Source: Actinomyces sp. (GTDB lineage Bacteria; Actinomycetota; Actinomycetes; Actinomycetales; Actinomycetaceae). From it: 42,882 nt of DNA. A program made the position numbers and the translations under genes. Of the stretch, positions 8,622-14,893 are shown piece by piece; position 1 is the first letter of the stretch; each line of letters opens with the position of its first letter. The stretch covers positions 1 to 42,882 of the forward strand of contig JAHACW010000016.1 of the NCBI GenBank assembly GCA_018375675.1, written 5' to 3'. Below the pieces are notes generated by a model. That model worked only from the letters and a program-made list of their open reading frames with translations. It did not search any database and was not told where the DNA came from.

Positions 8622-8714
8622 AACAAGCTGAAACGCGAAGCAACCCAGAAAGAGTGACCTGCAGGTTATATCTGAGCCTCGATGCATGAGGCCGGGGAGT
8701 AGACGTGCGCGTTT

Positions 8715-8813
8715 TGGATAGGAAACGACAAACTGGATAGGTTATTGCGTTCTGGATAGGAAAATAAGCTATCCAGAAGAGTCGTTCCTATCCAGAACGC
8801 AACTTCCTATCCA
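8715..8813. repeat. Array C1: 3 direct + 3 inverted units, 19-bp period
   Basis: TGGATAGG starts at 8715, 8734 and 8753; inverted TATCCA ends at 8775, 8794 and 8813. All intervals are 19 bp and the total is 99 bp. The central units form a stem TTCTGGATAG / CTATCCAGAA. It is related to family A through the GGATAGG core. Copy C2 is at 33496-33594. Confidence 0.9.
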
Positions 8814-8949
8814 GAACACGCAGCCACACCCACCAGAAGACCGCCACGCGATCTGGTCATGGTTCCGGTGAACGGCAGCGGCGAGCCGAGTATCCCTCCA
8901 GCCTCCCCCAGTCAACGCCACAAGGGGCACTTCGCCCGTGACCTAGCGC

Positions 8950-9011
8950 TGCACCCGATCAGTGGCAGTGCACCCGATCAGAAGAGGTGCAATGCCTACG
9001 GATCGGGTGCA
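8950..9011. repeat. Array D: partial 19-bp-period array of a fourth family
   Basis: TGCACCCGATC starts at 8950 and 8969, with a degenerate unit (TGCAATGCC) at 8988, all spaced 19 bp. One inverted copy, GATCGGGTGCA, follows at 9001-9011. No counterpart of this family is seen elsewhere in the window. The layout is that of A-C with the inverted half mostly lost. Confidence 0.75.
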
Positions 9012-9182
9012 GCGTCCCAATCAACAAGAACAAACGCGGTATCGACAGGTCAATCGATGCCACCACCACAAGCAAACTGCACAATGGCCGCCGCCGGGTC
9101 GAGCTGAATCGGGAAATCTCCAGACGCGCCAATCCCCTGATGTTTGGAGGGCGCCGAGCGACTGCTGATCCAGGCTGCGGCG

Positions 9183-9281
9183 CCCGTGGGCGGCGGCAAG
9201 GCCTGGCCGGGCTTCGAGATCGATCACTCCGAGCCGAAGGCTCGCGTGTGGCGATCTCGCGGGCGGGCCGCCGCCCACGGG
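9183..9281. repeat. Nested perfect foldback of about 99 bp
   Basis: Three nested stems: CCCGTGGGCGGCGGC (9183-9197) with its exact complement at 9267-9281; CGAGATCG (9215-9222) with CGATCTCG (9252-9259); and GAGCC with GGCTC around a GAA loop (9231-9243). The right outer arm and the following GCACCAAGCAGCC resemble the segment at about 14600-14650 that precedes foldback copy 2, so this is a diverged member of the same neighbourhood. It could be a structured RNA or a terminator. Confidence 0.75.
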
Positions 9282-9426
9282 TGCACCAAGCAGCCGGGCC
9301 CAGCAAGGCCGGCCTCTCCGGCACCCGGAAAACAGCCTGGGCGCACAGCAACAAGCACAACAACGGGGGCGCAAACCACCGGCCTGCGCCCCCGCTCAGA
9401 CCCCTCCGCGAGGAGCCCCGACACGC

Positions 9427-10194
9427 TTACAGCTTGGCGCCCTCGAAGCTGAAGATGTCGAGGAACTTGCGCGCACGATCCGAGGACGGGTCCGCGAAGA
9501 ACTTGCGCGGAGGGTCGACCTCGACGATGCGTCCTTCGTCCATGAAGACGATGCGGTCGGCGATCGCGCGGGCGAAACCCATCTCGTGCGTGACGATGAG
9601 CATCGTCATGCCGGTGCGAGCCAGCTCGAGGACAACGTCGAGGACCTCGCGCACCATCTCCGGGTCAAGAGAGGCCGTGACCTCGTCGAGGAGGAGGATC
9701 TCGGGATCCATCATGAGGGCGCGGACGATAGCGACGCGCTGACGCTGGCCGCCGGAAAGCTGGCGCGGGTAGTCGTCGGCACGGTCCGCCAGGCCGACGC
9801 GCTCGAGTAGTTTCAGCGCTCGCGCGCTCGCGTCGGCGCGCGATTCTCCCGCGACGAGGCCGGGGGCGAGCGTCAGGTTCCCCATGACGGTCAGGTGGGG
9901 GAAGAGCTCGTAGGACTGGAAGACCATGCCGATGCGGCGGCGGACCTCGGGCCAGGACACGCCGGGGGCCGCCAGGTCCTCGCCGTCGAAGAGGATCTGC
10001 CCGGAATTGATGGGCTCGAGGCCGTTGATCGTGCGCAGGAGCGTGGACTTGCCGCAGCCGGAGGGACCAATGATGACGACGACCTCACCGTCGGCGACGT
10101 CAAGGGAGACGCCGCGCAGGGCGTGGTGGCCGCCGGGGTATGTCTTGTCGAGGTCGACGAGGCGCAGCTGCGGGTCGGAGGTCAGTTCTGCCAT
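9427..10194 (-). CDS. Polar amino-acid ABC transporter ATP-binding protein
   Basis: 255 residues, GlnQ/HisP type. The ATPase drives import through the two permeases encoded upstream. Walker A is GPSGCGKST (about residues 43-51), the Q-loop is at MVFQSYELFP, the signature is LSGGQRQRVAIVRAL and Walker B is ILLLDEVTASLDPE, followed by the switch His in VTHEMGF. The ATG at 10194 overlaps the end of the upstream permease gene by 13 bp, indicating translational coupling. A one-mismatch copy of the dispersed motif (9853-9866) encodes LAPGLV. Last gene of a four-gene minus-strand operon. Confidence 0.93.
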   Translation of the reverse strand: MAELTSDPQLRLVDLDKTYPGGHHALRGVSLDVADGEVVVIIGPSGCGKSTLLRTINGLEPINSGQILFDGEDLAAPGVSWPEVRRRIGMVFQSYELFPHLTVMGNLTLAPGLVAGESRADASARALKLLERVGLADRADDYPRQLSGGQRQRVAIVRALMMDPEILLLDEVTASLDPEMVREVLDVVLELARTGMTMLIVTHEMGFARAIADRIVFMDEGRIVEVDPPRKFFADPSSDRARKFLDIFSFEGAKL

Positions 10195-10859
10195 GTTTTC
10201 TCCATGTGGCGTGAGAGGAGCGAGATGGGCCAGCAGATGAGGAAATACAGCACAAAGATCAGGCCGTAGATCCACAGCGAGGCAGTCGGGTAGTTGAAGC
10301 GGTTGGCGTCGATGATCTGCTGTCCGACTTTGAGGACTTCGACGACACCGATGAGGACGACGAGGGACGTCGTCTTCACCATACGGGTGATGAGGTTGAC
10401 GGCCGGGGGCGCGAGCCTGCGCAGGGTTTGCGGCAGGATGACGCGGCGCATGGTCTGCCTCGGGGAGAGTCCCAGAGCGTAGGCGGACTCGTACTGGTGG
10501 CGTGGGATCGCGATGAGCGCGCCTCGCACGAGGTCGCCCATTTCGGCGCCGCCCCACAGGGTGAAGACGAGGACGGACGCGGTGATGCCGTCCAGGTTGA
10601 TCCCCGCGACGCGCGTGAGCCCGAAGTAGGCGACGAACAGGAGGACGAGCTGGGGCATGATGCGCACAAACTCGAGGTAGATCTGCATGAGCCAGCGCAG
10701 GGGCCGCCAGCGCGAGCGCATGCCGAGGCCGACGAACACGCCGAGCACGAGCGACAGCACGACGGACAGCGCGGAGATGCCGACGGTGACGCCCAGGCCC
10801 TCGAGGATGCGCACGAGGTTGCGGCCCTCGAAGATGACGTTAATTCCCAAATCCGCCAC
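10182..10859 (-). CDS. Amino-acid ABC transporter permease (HisM/GlnP type)
   Basis: 225 residues, with membrane segments typical of the His/Glu/Gln/Arg/opine permease family. The coupling-helix (EAA) motif is visible as SAYALGLSPRQTMRRVILPQ. It forms a heterodimeric channel with the product of 10840-11499. The gene overlaps the preceding permease by 20 bp and the following ATPase gene by 13 bp. Substrate not determinable. Confidence 0.92.
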   Translation of the reverse strand: MADLGINVIFEGRNLVRILEGLGVTVGISALSVVLSLVLGVFVGLGMRSRWRPLRWLMQIYLEFVRIMPQLVLLFVAYFGLTRVAGINLDGITASVLVFTLWGGAEMGDLVRGALIAIPRHQYESAYALGLSPRQTMRRVILPQTLRRLAPPAVNLITRMVKTTSLVVLIGVVEVLKVGQQIIDANRFNYPTASLWIYGLIFVLYFLICWPISLLSRHMEKTWQN

Positions 10860-11499
10860 GGCGCACCTTCTTTTCGATGAGTCGGGCCGCGATGGACACG
10901 GGCAGGAGGATCACCAGGTAGGCGATGACCAGGAGGATCAGCGCTTCGGAGGTGTTGTAGGACATGCCGATGAGGTCCTTCGCGACGTACACGAGGTCAG
11001 GCAGAGCGACGACCGAGACGACGGAGGTTTCCTTAATGAGGAAGATGACGTTGGCGGCGAGCGGCGGCACGGAGGTCGCGATGGCCTGCGGGAGCGCGAC
11101 GTGACGCAGCGTCTGGGTGCGCGTGAGGCCGAGCGCGGACGCGGACTCCCACTGGATCGTGGCGATCGAGTCGAGGCCGGAACGCAGGGCCTCGGCCATG
11201 TAGGCGCCACCCAGGAAGATGAGGCCGACGATCGCGCAGGTCTCGCCGCTCCACTTGATGCCCACGCGCGGCAGGCCGAAGTAGATGAAGAAGAGCTGCA
11301 CGAGCAGGGGCGTGTTGCGCGACAGCTCGACGTAGGCGGCGGCGATCTGGGTGGCGACGGGGATCCGGTACTGCCGGATCGCGGCGACGAGCAGGCCCAC
11401 CGCGAGGGAGCCGACGATGCCGATGGCCGCGATCCTCAAGGTGAGGATGGCGGCGTCGACGTACAGGGGCGCGTATCGCGCCAGGATGTCGAGATTCAT
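10840..11499 (-). CDS. Amino-acid ABC transporter permease (HisQ/GlnP type)
   Basis: 219 residues with several membrane segments. The EAA coupling motif is SASALGLTRTQTLRHVALPQ. It pairs with the second permease. The ATG at 11499 (MNLDILARY) is chosen for its fit to the family N-terminus, although no good ribosome site precedes it; a GTG at 11541 would add APASS encoded by the dispersed motif, which looks like read-through of the intercistronic hairpin. Expression may depend on read-through from the binding-protein gene across that hairpin. Confidence 0.88.
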   Translation of the reverse strand: MNLDILARYAPLYVDAAILTLRIAAIGIVGSLAVGLLVAAIRQYRIPVATQIAAAYVELSRNTPLLVQLFFIYFGLPRVGIKWSGETCAIVGLIFLGGAYMAEALRSGLDSIATIQWESASALGLTRTQTLRHVALPQAIATSVPPLAANVIFLIKETSVVSVVALPDLVYVAKDLIGMSYNTSEALILLVIAYLVILLPVSIAARLIEKKVRRGGFGN

Positions 11500-11512
11500 A
11501 GGAAAAATCTGG

Positions 11513-11579
11513 GACGAGGCCGGGGCTCCCCGAGCGATCACCCGCGGCGGGTGACCCGGGAGACTGCCCCGGCCTCGTA
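11513..11579. terminator. Intercistronic hairpin built from an inverted pair of the dispersed motif
   Basis: An exact GACGAGGCCGGGGC (11513-11526) faces a one-mismatch inverted copy (11566-11579), with an inner CACCCGC/GGGTG pairing. It lies between the binding-protein stop (11584) and the first permease start (11499). Such hairpins in solute-binding-protein operons often attenuate or stabilise transcripts so that the binding protein is made in excess; that role is inference here. Confidence 0.7.
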
Positions 11580-11583
11580 CCTG

Positions 11584-12486
11584 TCAGTTGGTGGAGGTGG
11601 TGTCCACGCCGCCTTCGACGACGAGGTCGTCGGGGGTCGCTGCGTCACCGTAGACGGGGGCGAGGGTCTGCTCGTAGTCCTTGTGGAAGAAGTTCTCCTC
11701 GCCGAGCTCGACGAGTTCGTTATTCAGCCAGTCGAGGAGGGCGGTGTTGCCCTTCTTGACGGCGGCCGCGATGTAGCTGGTCTCGCCCAGGCTCTTGATG
11801 CCGACGCTGAAGCCGGGGTGCTGGATCGCCCAGGCGATGACCTCCGTGTTGTCGGTGGAGAAGGCGTCGCCGCGGCCGTCCTCGAGGGCCTGGTAGGCGT
11901 CGGAGTACTGGTCGTACTTCTGGAGCTTGACCTCGGGGTGGTTGGCCTCGAAGTAGGCTTCTGCGGTCGTGCCCTTGGTAACGATGAGGGTCTTGCCGGC
12001 CAGCTGGCTCACGTCGGTGATTTCAGCCGAGGTGGGTGAGACGACGCCGAGGGAGACCTTGAAGTAGGGGTTCGCGAAGTCGACCTTTTCGGCGCGCTCG
12101 GGCGTGACGGTGAAGTTCGCGAGGGTGATGTCGACCTTGTTGGAGGCGAGGACCTCGGTGCGGGCGGCGGCGTCGACGGGGACGTACTTGGCGGTGACGC
12201 CCAGGTCGGCGGCGATGCGGTCGCCGTAAACGACGTCGTATCCGGCGGGCTTGCCGTCGGCGTCAATGTAGCCGAAGGGGGCCTTGTCGGAGAAGATGCC
12301 GATGACGATCTCGCCGGCTTCCTTGATCTGCTCGGGGCTGCGGTCGCCGACCTGCGCGCTCGACGAGGAGGACGAGGAGGTGGACGCGCCACCGGAGCAT
12401 GCGGCCATGCCGAGGGCTGCGACCATGGCGACGGCGGCCGTGGCGAGTCGAAGGAATGGCTTCTTGCGTGCGTGAGTGGCGCTCAT
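11584..12486 (-). CDS. Amino-acid ABC transporter substrate-binding lipoprotein
   Basis: 300 residues, SBP_bac_3 family. The signal peptide ends in the lipobox MAAC, with Cys near residue 29, followed by a Ser-rich tether. The family blocks GYDVVYGDRIA, DITLANFTVTPERA and VDFANPYF are visible. It delivers a polar amino acid to the permeases encoded downstream; specificity is unknown. The ATG at 12486 has AGGAG 5 nt upstream. It is the first gene of the operon and is separated from the permeases by the hairpin at 11513-11579. Confidence 0.92.
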   Translation of the reverse strand: MSATHARKKPFLRLATAAVAMVAALGMAACSGGASTSSSSSSSAQVGDRSPEQIKEAGEIVIGIFSDKAPFGYIDADGKPAGYDVVYGDRIAADLGVTAKYVPVDAAARTEVLASNKVDITLANFTVTPERAEKVDFANPYFKVSLGVVSPTSAEITDVSQLAGKTLIVTKGTTAEAYFEANHPEVKLQKYDQYSDAYQALEDGRGDAFSTDNTEVIAWAIQHPGFSVGIKSLGETSYIAAAVKKGNTALLDWLNNELVELGEENFFHKDYEQTLAPVYGDAATPDDLVVEGGVDTTSTN

Positions 12487-12714
12487 GAGGGCTCCTGATC
12501 TGCGTTTTTATGGAAGCGCCGAGGGGATGCTCCTCGGCGACGAGAACGATATTTCCACCAGACGGTCTATTGTGCGAGGGCTATATCCCGTTTTGAAACT
12601 ATGTGACAGGTCCGCGACGAGGCTCGTTCCCACTTCGCGGAACGCCATCGCCGTGAGAGCGTGCAAGTCGTCACGCACGGCCCCGCCAGCGCGCACTCCC
12701 ACCGCCTCACGCGC

Positions 12715-12727
12715 CACAATTGCACCC
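12715..12727 (+). promoter_or_regulatory. Possible leaderless -10 box of azlC
   Basis: CACAAT (12715-12720) is followed by 7 nt and the ATG at 12728. No ribosome site is present. It departs from TANNNT in the first base, so it is weaker than the other examples. Confidence 0.35.
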
Positions 12728-13486
12728 ATGCCCAAGCTACCGCGCACCGTGAACCTCCCCGTGCCGGCTAGCCCTACCCGCCGCGAGATCCTCGAAGGTC
12801 TGCGCATCACGGCGCCCGTGGCCGCGGGTTACATCCCGCTGGGCCTGGCGTACGGCGTTCTCGTCATCCAGCTGGGCTTGCCGTGGTGGTTGGCTCCGTC
12901 GCTCTCCCTGGCCGCCTACTCGGGCTCGGCCGAGCTGCTCGTCGTAACCCTGGCCGCGCAGAATACGCCGCTGGCCGTCATCGCGGTGACGATGCTGCTG
13001 GTGAATTTCCGCCTCCTGTTTTTCGCGTTCTCGTTCCCGTTGCACGTCATTGAGGGCCGTTTCGCGCGCCTCTTCTCGATGTACGCCCTCGTGGACGAGG
13101 CCTACGCGCTGACCGCCGCCCGCCCGAACGGGTGGACGAAGCCTCGACTGTTGGCGATGCAGGTTCTCTTCAACCTGACGTGGCTGATCTCGAGCCTCGT
13201 GGGCGTGTCCGCGGGCTCGTTGATCCCGACGCAGATCGAGGGACTCGACTTCGCGCTGACGGCCCTGTTCATGACGCTGACCCTGGACGCGGCGCGCACG
13301 AGGCGCGAGCTGCCCTCGATCCTCCTGGCTGGCGGGTCCTTCTCGGTGGCCATGGTGGTGGCACCGGGTCAGCGACTCCTGGTGGCGCTGCTGCTGTTCG
13401 TCGCATGCCTGGTGGTCCGCCACGTCCTTCATCGCCGAGGCATCCTGCACTCCGCGGATGAGGTGGCCGAAGGGGGTGCGCAGTGA
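12728..13486 (+). CDS. azlC: AzlC family branched-chain amino-acid exporter subunit
   Basis: 252 residues, with the large hydrophobic subunit of the AzlC/AzlD exporter clearly recognisable: PVAAGYIPLGLAYGVL, SLAAYSGSAELLVVTLAAQ and NFRLLFFAFSFP are family blocks. It exports branched-chain amino acids or analogues together with AzlD, encoded immediately downstream with a 4-bp overlap. The short charged C-terminus ends in DEVAEGGAQ. The ATG at 12728 is preferred over upstream in-frame codons because the family N-terminus begins there. The gene is divergent from the ABC operon. Confidence 0.92.
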   Translation: MPKLPRTVNLPVPASPTRREILEGLRITAPVAAGYIPLGLAYGVLVIQLGLPWWLAPSLSLAAYSGSAELLVVTLAAQNTPLAVIAVTMLLVNFRLLFFAFSFPLHVIEGRFARLFSMYALVDEAYALTAARPNGWTKPRLLAMQVLFNLTWLISSLVGVSAGSLIPTQIEGLDFALTALFMTLTLDAARTRRELPSILLAGGSFSVAMVVAPGQRLLVALLLFVACLVVRHVLHRRGILHSADEVAEGGAQ

Positions 13487-13812
13487 CTCCGACGGTGGGC
13501 TACCTGCTGGCGCTTCTGGCGATCACCTTCGTCATCGACTTTACGTTGCGCGCTCTGCCGTTCAAGATCCTTGAGCCGCTGCGCGATTCGCGTTTCGTCT
13601 CCGACATGGCGGTGTGGATGCCGCCGGGCATCATGCTGATCCTCGTGCTCTCGACGCTGACGCAGGGAGCGCAGGAGGCGGGTGGCCGCTGGTGGGCGGC
13701 GCTGGTGGCGACGGGCGTGACGGTCGCGGTGCACCTGCTGAGCGGCCGCAAGCTCCTGTGGAGCGTCGGCATCGGAACGGTCTGTTACGTCGCGTTGCTG
13801 AACTGGTTCTAA
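13483..13812 (+). CDS. azlD: AzlD family transporter subunit
   Basis: 109 residues with hydrophobic segments; small partner of AzlC. The GTG start overlaps the azlC stop (GTGA), so translation is coupled. RALPFKIL is a family-typical block near residue 25. No terminator is obvious downstream; repeat island 2 begins about 100 bp later. Confidence 0.9.
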   Translation: MTPTVGYLLALLAITFVIDFTLRALPFKILEPLRDSRFVSDMAVWMPPGIMLILVLSTLTQGAQEAGGRWWAALVATGVTVAVHLLSGRKLLWSVGIGTVCYVALLNWF

Positions 13813-13912
13813 CGAAATAGCTATCACCAGCTGACTATCTCCGGCTGCTGGGTTCCAGATGCGGGGCCCGGCTACGGAGCCCATGAGCGAAGGTGCAGAC
13901 ACCTACCAGAAA

Positions 13913-14021
13913 TTTCGCATGCAATTCGATTGCATGAACTTTCAACAACCTCCAGAATCGTTGCAATTCCAACGATGCCAATTCAAATCCTGAAAGAGCC
14001 ACAGGGGAATTGCATGCGAAA
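13913..14021. repeat. Palindromic array with 15-bp perfect ends
   Basis: TTTCGCATGCAATTC (13913-13927) is perfectly complementary to 14007-14021. Inside is a hairpin ATCGTTG-CAATTC-CAACGAT, and CTTTCA/TGAAAG pair between. GCAATTC recurs at 13921 and 13963, 42 bp apart, the period of the two arrays that follow. Noticeably less GC-rich than the surrounding genes. Confidence 0.75.
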
Positions 14022-14200
14022 CTGCTGGGCACACATCAAACATCACGGTCTCGCCGTCACCTATCGGGGGGAATGGCGTCATTAGGGGTGTGACACGCCG
14101 ACGACACGCCGGCTGCCAGTTCCTAATGCTGCAAATCCCCCATCGGCAGCCAGCCTGAAGTGCACGGCGCTGCATCCAAGACCGGCACAAGGTCGGTTGG

Positions 14201-14360
14201 CGCGAAAAAACTCGCCCAGCACCGCCCCTCCAGCGGCTCTTCCGCGAAAAAACTCGCCCAGCACGCCAGAAAATGCCAGTTTTGGGGCATTTCTCGTGCG
14301 CTGGGCGAACTTTTTCGCGCTCGCGCGCACATCAGGCCGAGCAGGGCGAAGTTTTTCGCG
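14201..14360. repeat. 42-bp-period dyad array, GCGAAAAAAC family
   Basis: Two direct 22-bp units start at 14201 and 14243 (CGCGAAAAAACTCGCCCAGC). Two inverted units end at 14319 and 14360 (GGGCGAA.TTTTTCGCG). The centre (14268-14294) folds as AGAAATGCC-like arms around AGTTTTGG. The plan is the same as the 19-bp arrays, direct units then inverted units, but at 41-42 bp. Confidence 0.8.
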
Positions 14361-14386
14361 CACGAGGCGAGACAACGTGGCGACGT

Positions 14387-14592
14387 TGAAACCACCAACA
14401 CCACTGCTCGCCCCCAACAAGGGACCTCTGAAACCGGCATCACCTCTGCGCCCGAAAACTGCACCAAAAACGCCCATTTCGCACCCGCAAAGGCGATGGC
14501 GGTTTCAGTCGCGGCTCGGCCAGCCCCCGCAAAGGCGACGGCGGTTTCAGTCGCGGCTCGTCCGGCGCCCGCAAAGGCGACACCGGTTTCAG
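14387..14592. repeat. 42-bp-period array, GCAAAGGCGA/GGTTTCAG family
   Basis: Inverted TGAAACC units at 14387 and 14429 (42 bp apart) precede three direct units GCAAAGGCGA at 14487, 14529 and 14571 (42 bp apart), each followed by GGTTTCAG. Here the inverted half comes first. The second and third direct units share GTCGCGGCTCG spacers. Confidence 0.8.
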
Positions 14593-14659
14593 ACAAGCGG
14601 GCCGCTTGGCTCGCGGGCGGGCCGCAGCCCATGGGCACACAAAGCAGCCCGGCCCCACT

Positions 14660-14789
14660 GGTGTGGAGGGCGCCGGAGGGACCGGAGGGCACGGGCGGGC
14701 TTCGAGGCGCGGCGCCGAACGAAGTGAGGTCGCCTAGCCTCGCGGGCGGCCGGGCCCTCCGGCGCCCGGAACACCAGCGGCGCCACACA
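14660..14789. repeat. GC-rich foldback repeat, copy 2
   Basis: 129 of 130 positions match copy 1 at 5-134. Arms 14660-14685 and 14750-14775 pair at 22 of 26 positions, with a perfect GGGCGCCGGAGGG core. It lies upstream of the proline iminopeptidase gene and is preceded by GCGGGCGGGCCGC, a segment that also occurs in diverged form at about 9260. Confidence 0.88.
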
Positions 14790-14880
14790 CGCAGCGCCCG
14801 CAACACCCGTGGGGCCACACGACACCGCCACGAACGCTGCCCGACAACAAACAGGCACAACGGCACCGCCGCAAAACCGC

Positions 14881-14893
14881 TACCATTGTGTCC
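14881..14893 (+). promoter_or_regulatory. Leaderless -10 box of the proline iminopeptidase gene
   Basis: TACCAT (14881-14886) lies 7 nt before the ATG at 14894. No ribosome site is present. A GTG at 14888 is in frame but would fall inside this interval. Confidence 0.5.

Larger units (their letters stand above)
8243..9426. other. Repeat island 1: non-coding region of about 1.2 kb
   Basis: No convincing gene lies here; the open frames have no ribosome sites and run through repeats. It holds array A1 (8403-8499), array B1 (8537-8621), array C1 (8715-8813), array D (8950-9011) and a nested foldback (9183-9281). A, B and C recur in the same order in island 3 (32.9-33.6 kb). A degenerate extra unit (GGAGAGGTT) is visible at 8343. 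The last 140 bp before the ABC gene shows nothing clear. Confidence 0.8.
13813..14893. other. Repeat island 2: non-coding region of about 1.1 kb
   Basis: No gene is supported. Long open frames cross it on both strands only because the repeats are 42 bp, a multiple of three, which yields 14-residue protein-like repeats. It holds a palindromic AT-richer array (13913-14021), a 42-bp array with GCGAAAAAAC units (14201-14360), a second 42-bp array (14387-14592) and foldback copy 2 (14660-14789). Confidence 0.75.

Noticed and set aside
8403..9011. CRISPR array
   Set aside because: Units are only 7-11 bp with 8-12-bp spacers, half of them are inverted, and no cas gene or leader is present.
13981..14000. 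tRNA T-arm-like ATTCAAATCC
   Set aside because: No acceptor, D or anticodon stem can be built around it; it belongs to the palindromic array.
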